Source: Skermanella mucosa
GTDB lineage: Bacteria > Pseudomonadota > Alphaproteobacteria > Azospirillales > Azospirillaceae
Length of the DNA: 64,000 bases
Assembly: GCF_016765655.2 (NCBI RefSeq)
Contig: NZ_CP086106.1
Span: 4,982,501 to 5,046,500, forward strand
Reading direction: 5' to 3'
Shown here: piece after piece, positions 1 to 8,161 of the stretch
How the letters are laid out: every line of letters starts with the position of its first letter
Numbering within the stretch: the stretch's first letter is position 1
Notes under the pieces: model-generated
Databases searched by the model: none
Told to the model about the DNA's origin: nothing
The model's input: the letters and a program-made list of their open reading frames with translations, nothing else
Position numbers and translations under genes: made by a program

Positions 1-1201
1 TGTCGGTGTCCGGCCCGATCCGGAAGCAGGAATGGGCGGTGGTGGACAGGTTCGCCTCGCAATCGACGAAGGCGTTGTTGTAGCGCCCGTGCTGGACATA
101 GAAGCCCGACCCGGCGCTGGGCACCGCCAGCGAATAGACGCGGACGCAGTGGAACTTGTTGGCGTTCGGCGTGTCGCCTTCCCCGGTGCGGACCAGGTGG
201 ACGCCGTGCAGCAGGTGGCGGACCACCAGCACCCGGGCGAAGTTGTTCCAGTAGCAGGGCCGGTCCGGGCTGTCGCCGCCGTCCAGCACGATCCCGGTCC
301 CGGTGTCCCACACCGTCACGTCATGGACGGCGTTCTGGACGCACGGCCCGTCGCGCCCGGTCAGCTTGATGCCGACGCTGCCCTGCTCGATCCGCAGATG
401 GTGCAGGCTGGCGTAGCTGTCGGGCAGCAGGACGACCGGAAAGCCCTCTCCGTCCGCGCGCAGGATCGACCCGGCGCCCGACCCGTGCAGCGTCTGCCCG
501 TATCCCACCGGCAGCGTCCCGGTCACCCGGTAGAGGCCCGGCGGCACGAAGACGGACGTGGCGGCCGTCAGCGCGGCCTGGATCGCCAGGGTGTCGTCGG
601 CGATGCCGTCGCCCACCGCGCCGTAGTCCCGCACCGACGCCACGTCGGCCAGCTTGTCCCGGATCGAGCGCCGGACCGCGCCCGCTCCCGGGGCCACGAA
701 GCTGCTCAGCGCGTCGGCGTCCACCGCCGGAGTCACGGTCGGGTTGCCGCCGCCGTCGAACGCCAGCAGCCGGTTCGCCCGCGCCGCCCGTCCGGGCAGC
801 AGCGAGGAGGCCGGCAGGTCGGTCGCGGCGTAGCGAAGCGTCAGCAGCGCGTCGTCGGCGAGCTGCTGGACGCAGGCGGTCAGGTAATCGAACTCGTCGT
901 TGAGCGACCGGGCCGGCAGCGCGCCGCTCTCCAGGAAGTCGGTAACCCGCTCGTAGGGCAGCCGGCGCAGCAGCGTGACCTGGACACCCTCGGGCGGGGC
1001 CACGTCGAAGGTGACGGTGCCGCCCGCCGTGGCGCCGCTTCCGGTCACCGTGAAGCCGCCGGTCTGCAGCGCGGCGTCGAGATGGACCTCGAGGTCCTCC
1101 GACGCGAAGATCGGGAACGGATAGGCGAAGGCCCGCTGGGTCCCGTCCGCGATATAGTGCCGACGCGGGGGGACCGCGCCGATCTTGATGTGTCCGGTCA
1201 T
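1..1201 (-). CDS. Phage tail fibre/tailspike, 3'-truncated by window edge
   Basis: Reading from 1201 down to the window edge gives about 400 residues with no stop, so the C-terminus lies outside. The first ~120 residues look like the T7 tail-fibre N-terminal attachment domain: an early stretch reads YIADGTQRAFAYPFPIF, followed by DLEVHLD, and further on comes LLRRLPYERVTDF. From about residue 205 there is a pectate-lyase-3/tailspike start (VRDYGAVGDGIADDTLAIQ), which usually opens a right-handed beta-helix that recognises or cuts surface polysaccharide. It is the last gene visible in the virion module and follows the internal virion gene by 25 bp. The start ATG is preceded by a weak GGAAG. 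The family assignment is by eye. The receptor cannot be inferred. Confidence 0.82.
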   Translation of the reverse strand, partial: MTGHIKIGAVPPRRHYIADGTQRAFAYPFPIFASEDLEVHLDAALQTGGFTVTGSGATAGGTVTFDVAPPEGVQVTLLRRLPYERVTDFLESGALPARSLNDEFDYLTACVQQLADDALLTLRYAATDLPASSLLPGRAARANRLLAFDGGGNPTVTPAVDADALSSFVAPGAGAVRRSIRDKLADVASVRDYGAVGDGIADDTLAIQAALTAATSVFVPPGLYRVTGTLPVGYGQTLHGSGAGSILRADGEGFPVVLLPDSYASLHHLRIEQGSVGIKLTGRDGPCVQNAVHDVTVWDTGTGIVLDGGDSPDRPCYWNNFARVLVVRHLLHGVHLVRTGEGDTPNANKFHCVRVYSLAVPSAGSGFYVQHGRYNNAFVDCEANLSTTAHSCFRIGPDTD

Positions 1202-1226
1202 GATGTGTCCACTTCCCGTGCCGCCC

Positions 1227-1835
1227 CTAATAGGCGTTGCCGAACAGTTCGAGCCGCTGGCGCTCGGCAAGCTGAGACTGGTCCAGCAGGTTGCGCCGGC
1301 GGGTATCCTCGGACTCCTGGGACAGCGCCTGCCCGCGCAGCCGCTCGACCGCCTGGGCGTTCCGGCTGTCGGCGTCGGTCCGGTTGACCAGCCCCAGCAG
1401 CACCGCCTCCCCGGACCCATCTGAGGTGCCGCCGCCTCGCGTTCCCAGGCTGGTGCGGGTGCGCCCGACCGCCCGGCGAAGGGCATCGCGGCGGGCCGCC
1501 TCGTCGGCCTCGGCGCTGGCCTGGATCTGGGCACGGCGGGTCTCGATGTCGGCCCGCTGCGCCTCTGCCGCCGCCTCCTGGTCCTGGAGGAGCCGGCGGG
1601 TCTGGAGGGCGTGGGTCTCGCGCAGCACCTCCTCGGCGTGGCGTTTCTGGTCGGCCAGCTCCCGCTGGCGGTTCGCCTCCTTCTGCCTTTCGAACTCCAG
1701 CTCCTCGGCCCTCTGCCGGGCCTCGGCCTCCGCCGCCTTGCGGGCGTCCGACGCGCTGGAGAAGCCGTTGACCACCCGCTGCGCGCTGGAGATCACCGGC
1801 AGGGCCTGCAAGGCCACGTTGGCAATGCCACCCAT
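1227..1835 (-). CDS. Putative internal virion protein (coiled coil)
   Basis: A 202-residue protein beginning MGGIANVALQALP. After a short hydrophobic N-terminus, residues ~30-125 are very rich in Glu, Arg, Ala and Gln (e.g. RQRAEELEFERQKEANRQ) and look like a long coiled coil. Its start overlaps the stop of tail tubular protein B by one base (TGATG), so translation is probably coupled. In T7-like phages the gene after tubular protein B is gp14, the first internal virion protein, and position plus coiled-coil character fit that role. There is no direct sequence motif proving it. An in-frame upstream start at 1910 exists but would run inside the preceding gene. Confidence 0.6.
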   Translation of the reverse strand: MGGIANVALQALPVISSAQRVVNGFSSASDARKAAEAEARQRAEELEFERQKEANRQRELADQKRHAEEVLRETHALQTRRLLQDQEAAAEAQRADIETRRAQIQASAEADEAARRDALRRAVGRTRTSLGTRGGGTSDGSGEAVLLGLVNRTDADSRNAQAVERLRGQALSQESEDTRRRNLLDQSQLAERQRLELFGNAY

Positions 1836-3748
1836 CAGTCGTTCACCTTCAATTCCATGGTTACGGAGAGCAGCGTGAACGGCAGGGGAGCGTCCTGCTC
1901 GATCCGCCACAGCGGTGCGGTCTGGTCGCGCGCCCAGCCGAGCGAGCGCAGCCGGCGGTCGCCGCTGACCCGTTGCGGGGCCGCGTCGCCGAGCGCCGCG
2001 TCGCCCAGCCGGCGTAACGGGAAATCAGTCAGGCCGGCGCCGACGTCGGCCCGCAGCGCGGCGGTGTCCTCCAGCTGGAAGACCGCCTGGACCAGCCGGA
2101 GCGCCGGCCCCCGGCCGCCGCCGGTGGACAGCGGGCTGGGCGGCAGCGGTTCGACCACATGGGTGAAGGGCAGCCCCGCCTCCACCGTGCGGGCCGGCGG
2201 GTCCAGGGTTATGGCCCCGCCGGACACCGTCGCGTCCGGCCGAAGCACGCCGTCGGCCACCACCGCGACGGCCCGCCCCTCCAGGTGGTCGAGCCCCGAC
2301 CACACGGCGGCCGGTTCGTCGCTCTCGCCGTACAGGCCGGCATCCAGGTGGAGCGCGTCGTCCAGCCGCTCGATGTTCCAGCGGGTCGAGAAGCCTTCCG
2401 GCCGCTGGACCAGCAGATGGACGTCGTCGCCGACCACCGCGACGGAATGGATCGTCCCGCCGGTGTCGATCCGGGTCCAGGCGGTGACCTGCTCGGCGCG
2501 GAACAGGGTCAAGGCTCCCAGCGTGCCGTCGGCCATGACGATCAGCATCAGCCGGCGTCCCTGGTCGTAGTCCTGGTCCACCGGGCGGACCACCAGATGC
2601 CGGGCCAGCAGCGCGAGGTCGGTCGCCTGATAGGCCTGCTCGCTGTCGGCGAACAGGAACTCCCGGATCTCCCGGCCGTTGCGCGACACGAACAGGGTCG
2701 CCCCGTCAACGTCGCGCGGCGCCACCGAGCGGTCGGTCGGCGAGCCGATGCGGGTCTGGCGGTTGAGCTGGATGGTCTGGGGCGTCAGCGGCTCCCCCGT
2801 CACCATCCACTCCGCCCCCGAGGTGAAGACCTGCAGGTGCCGGCCCGAGAACACCGCCCGGATCGCGTTGATCTGGTCGGACAGGATGCCGAACTCGATC
2901 GCCTCGTCGTCCAGCCCGGTGCCCAGGTCGAAGTTCCAGATGTCGGCGGAGCGGGACAGCCACAGCCGGTTCGGCAGCTCGCGCGAGCCGCCGATCACCA
3001 GCCGGTCCTGATGGAACGCGGCCGAGACCGGATAGCCCCGCAGGGGCGAGAAGGCCTGCTCGTCCCACACCGCCGTGGCCGCCGTCCCGGTCAGCGCCTC
3101 GGCCGCCAGCACCCGCACCTGCGTCCCAGACAGCACGTCCACGACGGTGACTTGGCGGCCCGCGACCCGCAGCCTGACGCCCGCGTGCCCCGGCTGGAAC
3201 ACGGCGGCCGAGGCGGTCAGGACGACCGTCCCGGTGGTCCCGTCGGCGGTCAGGGTCACGCCGGCCGGCGCGAAGCGGTACCAGGGCTGGCGGATAGCGC
3301 CCCCTTCCACCAGGAATTGCCACTCCTCCAGCGACCACGCGGTCTCTCCCGTACGCTTCAGCTTGCGCGGGGCGACGTCGGGATGGCAGACCAGCAGGGT
3401 GTCGCCGCTCTGGGTCCAGGTGATCTGGCCCAGCTGCGACGCCGTCCAAGGGGACTCGACGGTCGCCACGACGGCGTCGCCGCGCAGCACGTCGATGCGG
3501 TATTCCGAGAAGGCCAGCAGGTAGGTCTGCTCGGTGCTGAACTCGAACGCGACCAGCCGCCCCGGCCCCCGCGCCGCGGCCGAGAAGGCCATGCCCGGCC
3601 GCCGGGTGATCCCGCCGGTCGGGTGGATCAGCAGGTTGCGCAGGGTCAGCGCCCCGTTGTCGTAGGCCCGGAGGTCGCCGCGCCCCAGCAGCAGGCGGGA
3701 GATCTCGCCGCCGGTGAAGTTGGTCTTCAGGATCCGGACCCGGGTCAT
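1835..3748 (-). CDS. Tail tubular protein B (T7 gp12-like)
   Basis: A 637-residue phage tail nozzle-type protein. The N-terminus (MTRVRILKTNFTGGEIS, then LRNLLIHPTGGITRRPGM) is characteristic of podovirus stubby-tail tubular protein B and related phage proteins. The middle holds repeated beta-rich segments such as TSGAEWMVTGEPLTPQT, also typical of the family. It sits directly after tail tubular protein A with an ATGA overlap (3745-3748), the order seen in T7-like phages (gp11, gp12). In T7, gp12 forms the tip of the short tail. Length is close to that of known members. Confidence 0.85.
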   Translation of the reverse strand: MTRVRILKTNFTGGEISRLLLGRGDLRAYDNGALTLRNLLIHPTGGITRRPGMAFSAAARGPGRLVAFEFSTEQTYLLAFSEYRIDVLRGDAVVATVESPWTASQLGQITWTQSGDTLLVCHPDVAPRKLKRTGETAWSLEEWQFLVEGGAIRQPWYRFAPAGVTLTADGTTGTVVLTASAAVFQPGHAGVRLRVAGRQVTVVDVLSGTQVRVLAAEALTGTAATAVWDEQAFSPLRGYPVSAAFHQDRLVIGGSRELPNRLWLSRSADIWNFDLGTGLDDEAIEFGILSDQINAIRAVFSGRHLQVFTSGAEWMVTGEPLTPQTIQLNRQTRIGSPTDRSVAPRDVDGATLFVSRNGREIREFLFADSEQAYQATDLALLARHLVVRPVDQDYDQGRRLMLIVMADGTLGALTLFRAEQVTAWTRIDTGGTIHSVAVVGDDVHLLVQRPEGFSTRWNIERLDDALHLDAGLYGESDEPAAVWSGLDHLEGRAVAVVADGVLRPDATVSGGAITLDPPARTVEAGLPFTHVVEPLPPSPLSTGGGRGPALRLVQAVFQLEDTAALRADVGAGLTDFPLRRLGDAALGDAAPQRVSGDRRLRSLGWARDQTAPLWRIEQDAPLPFTLLSVTMELKVND

Positions 3749-4317
3749 CGGCCGCGCGCCTCGACCAGGGTGAAGTCCTCGAAGCCCGGCTGGCTGTCCT
3801 GCTGCACGTCGATCAGCCGGGCGCGCCGGAACTCCGCCTCCGCCAGCCGGGCCAGCGCCTCCGCCCGGCTGGTGTTCTCGGTCAGCGGCAGGCAGAACTC
3901 CGCCGCCAGCCGGGCGATCAGCGCCTGGTCGAAGAAGGGCGGGAACGCTGCCTCTGCCGGGCGGCTGACATAGGTCAGGGTGACCTGGTCGCTATCCGAC
4001 TGGAGCGTGGTGCCGACGATCCTGTAGCCGATGCCCCGCCCCCGGCCGGGCGTCCCGGCGGACAGCGCCCGCAGGAAATCGACCGGCAGGGCATGGGCGA
4101 AGCCGTGGTCGCCGAGGGGCGCCTCGGCCAGCCGGGCCAGCGTCGCCTGGACCGTCGCGAAGCTCCAGGCGTTGGCCGAGAGCAGCGCGTCGCGGGTCGG
4201 CCCGTAGAGCGCGTCCGCGACCTCCGCCTCGGCGGTGCCGTCGGTGAAGCCGGTGATGGAAGCTGCCCCGATCTTGATCAGGGCCCTGCTGCACAGACCG
4301 ATCGGGGTCAGCGCCAT
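3745..4317 (-). CDS. Tail tubular protein A (T7 gp11-like)
   Basis: A 190-residue protein beginning MALTPIGLCSRALIKIGAASI, typical of podovirus gp11/adaptor proteins. These proteins commonly start with a helical 'LCsrALikiGa' segment and contain a patch like RDALLSANAWSFATVQATLARL. In T7 the protein forms the ring between portal and nozzle. The stop overlaps the next gene's start by four bases. A GAGGAG ribosome-binding site lies about 10 bp before the ATG at 4317. Confidence 0.82.
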   Translation of the reverse strand: MALTPIGLCSRALIKIGAASITGFTDGTAEAEVADALYGPTRDALLSANAWSFATVQATLARLAEAPLGDHGFAHALPVDFLRALSAGTPGRGRGIGYRIVGTTLQSDSDQVTLTYVSRPAEAAFPPFFDQALIARLAAEFCLPLTENTSRAEALARLAEAEFRRARLIDVQQDSQPGFEDFTLVEARGR

Positions 4318-4348
4318 GGGGTGGTTCTCCTCTGGCAGGGGGGCGGGA

Positions 4349-4618
4349 TCAGTCGCCGTTGGAGGCGCCGACCTGGGTCAGGTTGGCGACGTCCACGGTG
4401 CCGCCGCTGTTGGAGGCGACCAGCAGGATGCCGGCCTGGGGCGTCCCGTCGGCGTCGAGGTTGGCCATGATCATGTCGCCGACCCGCAGCATGTCGGAGG
4501 CGGCGTTGAAATAGCCGGCGGTGTCGGCGTCCGCCGCGAGGTCGCCGGTCACGTAGTGCCAGAGCGTGAAGCCGTTGGCGTAGGCGAGGACGCTCAGGTC
4601 CTTGGTCTTGAAGGCCAT
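4349..4618 (-). CDS. Small phage structural protein, unknown
   Basis: An 89-residue protein (MAFKTKDLSVLAYANGFTLW...) between capsid and tail tubular A. It has a good AGGAG site 9 bp before the ATG. The sequence is acidic and small-residue rich, with repeated Asp/Ala/Gly in the second half. It has no motif I can name. The position just after the capsid gene is where phages often put head decoration or completion proteins, but that is inference only. Confidence 0.7.
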   Translation of the reverse strand: MAFKTKDLSVLAYANGFTLWHYVTGDLAADADTAGYFNAASDMLRVGDMIMANLDADGTPQAGILLVASNSGGTVDVANLTQVGASNGD

Positions 4619-4647
4619 CTTCGGAACTCCTGGGGATGGGGGATCGA

Positions 4648-5466
4648 TCAGTTCTCGAGGCAGCGCAGGGTGACGACTCCGGTGGTGTCGATCAGGCAGG
4701 CGCCCTGGCTCATCATGTTGTTGACGAAGTGCGAGGCGCGGTCGCCGTGCCAGGTCACGTCGGTGGTGACGTCGGCGCCGGCCGCGTGCCCGACCGCCGT
4801 CTTGTGGTACCAGTGGCAGAGTCGAACGTTGCCGTTCAGAGTCAGGCCGGAATGGGGGATCCACAGGGTGCCCAGCCAGCGCTTGGCCTGGGTGCCGCGC
4901 CACGGCAGCTCGTCCGGCCCGACATAGTCGGACTTGGCGAACTCCTCGATCCCCAGCAGCTGGCTCCACTGCTTCCAGCCGACCACCGCGTAGCGCTGGC
5001 CGTCGTCGGGAACGTCGGCCTGGCCCAGCGTCTCGAACGCGGCCAGCACCTTGGCCTTGGTCAGGCCGTCGGTGGCGAGGCCGGCATAGCTGACCGAGGT
5101 GTCCAGCTGGGCGATGATCAGGTCGTCGGTCTTGCGCCCCAGCGCATAGGCGCCGGCGTTGGTGATGACCGAGCGCTCGTCGATGTTGGTCTTCAGCTCG
5201 TCCAGCTTGTCGACCCAGTCGCCGGCGTAATAGTCGGTCAGGATGCATTCGACCGGCGCGTGGTCGATGTTCATCACCGGGACCGCGCCGTGGCGCGCCT
5301 TGGGCGAGGCGACCCCCTTGCCGACCTTCTGGAAGATGGTCGAGGCGGCGCGGACGTCGCCCTTGCTGCGCACCGTGTTGCGCAGCTTGGAGCCCATCCG
5401 CTGGAAGCTCTCGTGGACCTCGCGCTCGAACTGCTTGACGAAGGCCCTGTCGATGGTGGTGGACAT
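4648..5466 (-). CDS. Phage major capsid protein (podovirus type)
   Basis: A 272-residue protein (MSTTIDRAFVKQFEREVHES...) that reads like the capsid proteins of T7-like marine and alphaproteobacterial podoviruses. Supporting pieces are DYYAGDWVDKLDELKTNIDE and a late segment with VTTDVTWHGDRASHFVNN; members usually end with a short hydrophobic beta segment such as the one here. It sits between the scaffold (7505-8116) and tail genes. In its leader lie a strong promoter (5576-5604) and an intrinsic terminator-like hairpin (5512-5543). AAAGGG about 10 bp before the ATG serves as ribosome-binding site. Confidence 0.8.
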   Translation of the reverse strand: MSTTIDRAFVKQFEREVHESFQRMGSKLRNTVRSKGDVRAASTIFQKVGKGVASPKARHGAVPVMNIDHAPVECILTDYYAGDWVDKLDELKTNIDERSVITNAGAYALGRKTDDLIIAQLDTSVSYAGLATDGLTKAKVLAAFETLGQADVPDDGQRYAVVGWKQWSQLLGIEEFAKSDYVGPDELPWRGTQAKRWLGTLWIPHSGLTLNGNVRLCHWYHKTAVGHAAGADVTTDVTWHGDRASHFVNNMMSQGACLIDTTGVVTLRCLEN

Positions 5467-5511
5467 GGATGCGCGACCCTTTCTGGAAGGCCCGCCGTGA
5501 CGCGGGCAAAG

Positions 5512-5543
5512 AAAAAGGCCGGACCGCGAGGTGCGGTCCGGCC
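5512..5543 (-). terminator. Intrinsic terminator/attenuator before capsid gene
   Basis: On the minus strand a perfect 11-bp stem (5517-5527 with 5533-5543, GGCCGGACCGC arm, 5-nt loop) is followed by TTTTTC at 5516-5511. It lies 46 bp upstream of the capsid start and just downstream of a promoter at 5576-5604. It would end transcription coming from the MqsA-like gene, but it also sits inside the capsid leader, so partial read-through or processing is implied. Confidence 0.8.
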
Positions 5544-5575
5544 CGGTGGACGGAGTTCTGGTGTTGACGGGGAGA

Positions 5576-5604
5576 GTATTAGGTTTTTATTCCTTGTCGG
5601 TCAA
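5576..5604 (-). promoter_or_regulatory. Sigma-70-type promoter for capsid-tail genes
   Basis: Minus strand TTGACC (5604-5599), 17 bp spacer, TAATAC (5581-5576). The spacer contains GGAAT. The predicted start near 5569 gives a ~100-nt capsid leader that includes the hairpin at 5517-5543. Confidence 0.6.
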
Positions 5605-5646
5605 GCCCTTTTTCATCGCTCCGCGAATTTTCACCGAAGGCCCGGT

Positions 5647-6207
5647 TCAGGCGGCGAGCTGTTCATCGTCGAAGATGTCCCACTCGTCCGTCTTGGTCCG
5701 GCGGGCGGCATCCTTGAGCCGGACTCGCTCCAGGACGAGGCGCGGGGTCGGCTGCCCGTCACCCGGCTGACAGATCTCCATCCGCTTGAAATGGCCGGGC
5801 TCCACCTGGATGGCGGGGACCCGCTTGTACAGCAGGCTCCAGACGGTATCCCTCAGCGACCTCTCCGCGAAATCGCCGATGGGCGTTCCGTTTTCCCAGC
5901 GGGACAGCGTCGTATTGTCGTTGCCCAGCTCGGCCGCGAACTGCTTGCCGTTCATCCGGCATGCCTTGCGCAGGAAGCGGATCTCATCCCCGGTCAGACG
6001 CACGGGAAGAAGGATGCGGGCCACCGCGACGGCGGCCGAAAGGTTCTCGCTGTCGACCAGTTCGATACCCTCGAAGCCGCAACTGTCGCAGCTATGGCGG
6101 AGCACGCCGTTGCGAAGGGTGACCGGAATGCCGATCACGTCGGCGTCGTACGTCGGCAGCAACTCGACCTTGTCGGTCGAAGCGCCGCACGCAATGCAGG
6201 ACTCCAT
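5647..6207 (-). CDS. MqsA/YgiT-type zinc-finger HTH antitoxin-like protein
   Basis: A 186-residue protein. The N-terminus has two CxxC pairs (CIACG at residues 4-8 and CDSCGFEG around 40-47) as in the MqsA/YgiT zinc-binding domain. It is followed by an HTH (RKACRMNGKQFAAELGNDNT, then LSRWENG) that in this family binds operator DNA and represses the toxin-antitoxin operon. The start at 6207 is preferred because GGAGGA lies 7 bp before it; a GTG at 6228 is the longer option. No MqsR-like or other toxin gene is next to it. It is inserted between phage scaffold and capsid genes and ends just before the capsid promoter. The C-terminal ~60 residues are not recognised. Confidence 0.8.
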   Translation of the reverse strand: MESCIACGASTDKVELLPTYDADVIGIPVTLRNGVLRHSCDSCGFEGIELVDSENLSAAVAVARILLPVRLTGDEIRFLRKACRMNGKQFAAELGNDNTTLSRWENGTPIGDFAERSLRDTVWSLLYKRVPAIQVEPGHFKRMEICQPGDGQPTPRLVLERVRLKDAARRTKTDEWDIFDDEQLAA

Positions 6208-6406
6208 TACGACTTCCTCCGAACTCACAGTTCAATGGCGGAGACGACGATGATGACGTGGTTCGCTTCCCTTACCGAAACGGGAATCCTCAGGAACCGA
6301 CCGTCAAGATCGGTTCCCTCGGCGGCCCACACCGGCCCTTGCCTGTTCTGCCTGATGCCAGTCACTCCGCGGTTTCGGCATGGCTGCTGTAGATGAGCCG
6401 GGCGCG

Positions 6407-6641
6407 CCCACGGCTGTCCGGCACGGTGATTGTTTATTCTGCGAAAGGGTTGATCGCGGGCAGAAACACTCCGTTTTCGTCATGGCCGGACTTGATCCGG
6501 CCATCGTTCGCGGGAAGCATCGAAGCCTCCGTGCCTTGAGATCCGCGGGTCAAGCCCGCGGATGACGAACCGAAGGAGAAAACAGTCGCCAGGAAGGTTC
6601 TTAATGGTTGACAGGCAAATACCGTGCCGCACAGCCGTGGG
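6407..6641. repeat. MITE-like palindromic intergenic element, copy 1
   Basis: The ends are 21-bp inverted repeats with one mismatch (6407-6427 and 6621-6641). Inside lie two hairpins of the GTCATGGCCGGACTTGATCC / GTCATCCGCGGGCTTGACCC type pointing towards each other. The core starting GGGCAGAAACAC recurs at 30140-30264. The element lies in the 770-bp gene-free stretch 6208-6977, where I see no coding signal. Confidence 0.65.
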
Positions 6642-6843
6642 GCGCGTTCCGCAATCATTCTTCCGATGACTCGGGCCTCCTCTCATACACTTGCTGAGGC
6701 GCCTCTTGACCGCCTTTGAAAACACACGCCGATGTTTGATCCTGAATCAATATGAAAAAATGAATAAGTGCGCCAACAGACAAGCTGCCGCGAGAGAGAG
6801 GATTTCGGAACAGACCTCAATCTTTGATTCTACCTCAAACCAC

Positions 6844-6963
6844 TCGATCCGCCCGAGACAGCCGATCCGATGCGTTGCGCCCATGGCGCAACACAGTGCG
6901 CCGAGTGGAACGGCCGGCTGCGAGGACCGGAGCGGTTCAACCTGATCGGGCACACCTCTATTC
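6844..6963. repeat. Direct repeat copy A flanking HigA-like gene
   Basis: 120 bp starting TCGATCCGCCCGAGAC and ending CTCTATTC. It matches 7412-7510 with few mismatches apart from a ~24-bp insertion. It includes a perfect 8-bp inverted repeat, GTTGCGCC-CAT-GGCGCAAC. It lies immediately downstream of the HigA-like gene. Confidence 0.75.
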
Positions 6964-6977
6964 CCCGAAGGTCCGGC

Positions 6978-7334
6978 TCAGGCGGCCCGGAACGGCATGA
7001 CCTCCGCCGCGATCCTGGCGCCGGCTTCCCGGCGGGCCGTCTCCAGATCATACCGCGCCTGAAGATTGATCCACATCTGCGCCGACGTGCCGAAATACCG
7101 GCCGAGCCTGAGCGCGGTATCGCCGGTGATGCCGCGCCGGCCCGCGACGATGGCGTGGATCCGAGTCGCCGGCACTCCTACGTCCTTCGCCAGCCTGTAA
7201 GCCGAAATGCGGAGCGGCCCGAGAAACTCCTCGGAAAGGATCTCGCCGGGATGAACGGGAGGAAGCGTCTCGCCGGTTGCCACGTCGGCAAAGTCGATGC
7301 TCCCCGCGTCGATATCCTCACGTGTGATGGCCAT
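6978..7334 (-). CDS. HigA/VapI-family HTH antitoxin, no adjacent toxin
   Basis: A 118-residue XRE-type antitoxin. HPGEILSEEFLGPLRIS and YRLAKDVGVPATRIHAIVAG form the HigA-type N-terminal segment and HTH, and the C-terminus RLGRYFGTSAQMWINLQARY is nearly invariant in the family. HigA normally neutralises a RelE-fold HigB mRNA interferase encoded just upstream. Here the 170 bp upstream hold only a repeat, too short for HigB. GGGAGG lies about 6 bp before the ATG. The gene sits between 100-bp direct repeats inside the phage module, so it looks like acquired cargo or the remnant of a toxin-antitoxin pair. Confidence 0.88.
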   Translation of the reverse strand: MAITREDIDAGSIDFADVATGETLPPVHPGEILSEEFLGPLRISAYRLAKDVGVPATRIHAIVAGRRGITGDTALRLGRYFGTSAQMWINLQARYDLETARREAGARIAAEVMPFRAA

Positions 7335-7411
7335 GCGGTCCTCCCGTCACTCTCCGGTTCAAGGGTAATCGACGCTCCCGACCTCGGCAACCGGAGCTGT
7401 ACCCGATCAGG

Positions 7412-7510
7412 TCGATCCGCCCGAGACGGCCGATCCGATGCGTTGCGCCATGGGCACAACACAGCCGCGAGGATCGGAGCGGTTCAACCTGATCGGGTTC
7501 CGCTCTATTC
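7412..7510. repeat. Direct repeat copy B at scaffold gene 3' end
   Basis: Matches 6844-6963. Its last bases (CTCTATTC) overlap the stop codon and last codon of the scaffold gene (stop at 7505-7507). Confidence 0.75.
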
Positions 7511-8116
7511 GCGGTCGGGATACATCCGGCGGAACCCCTCCGTCACCTTGGCGAGCAGCGCCGGGTCGCGGTCGCGCCAGTAGCGCGGGTCGCGCATCAT
7601 CTTGTGCAGGTCGGCCTCGCTCCCCGCCGGCTGGGTCTCGGCCGCCGCGCGGAGCGCCGCCGGCTCCGACGCGGTCATCATGCGGTGAAGGGCGATCACC
7701 CCGTCATAGCTGGTGGTCAGGCCGTCCAGCGCCGACGCCGGCAGGTTCTTCTTCGCCCAGGCCAGGAGCTGGCGGGAGATCTCACGCCAGGCGTCCTCGC
7801 CGCCGAAATGGCTGACCAGCCGCATCACCTCGCGTTCCGCCTCGAACTCGAAGGCGATCTGCCGGATCATCGGCACCAGCCGCTCGGCCGCCAGGTCGTA
7901 CAGCAGCTGCGCCTGCTCGGGCGTGAAGCCGGCGGCGTGGAGCCGCTGGTTCAGGTCCGGGTCGGCCTCGAACAGCCCGTGGTCGCACCGGATGCAATAG
8001 CCGTCCGGCGCGTCCGGCACACCCAGCATCCGCATCAGCGCGGCGCGGTCGGGAACGCCGGCGCCGGGGGAAACCGGGTCCGAAGCCGCGGGGTCGATCA
8101 GCAGGGATTCGCTCAT
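7505..8116 (-). CDS. Phage capsid assembly/scaffold protein (T7 gp9-like)
   Basis: A 203-residue acidic, helical protein. The N-terminal half has the pattern of podovirus capsid-assembly proteins (DGYCIRCDHGLFEADPDLN, then GFTPEQAQLLYDLAAERLVP). The C-terminus MMRDPRYWRDRDPALLAKV is the usual closing motif of this group. It lies between portal and capsid as in T7. AAGGAG is 8 bp upstream of the ATG. It acts during procapsid assembly and would not remain in the virion. The assignment combines motif recognition and gene order. Confidence 0.78.
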   Translation of the reverse strand: MSESLLIDPAASDPVSPGAGVPDRAALMRMLGVPDAPDGYCIRCDHGLFEADPDLNQRLHAAGFTPEQAQLLYDLAAERLVPMIRQIAFEFEAEREVMRLVSHFGGEDAWREISRQLLAWAKKNLPASALDGLTTSYDGVIALHRMMTASEPAALRAAAETQPAGSEADLHKMMRDPRYWRDRDPALLAKVTEGFRRMYPDRE

Positions 8117-8161
8117 AGGTCACACTCCTTAGGATGAAACGAAAGGAAGGAAGAAAGAAAC

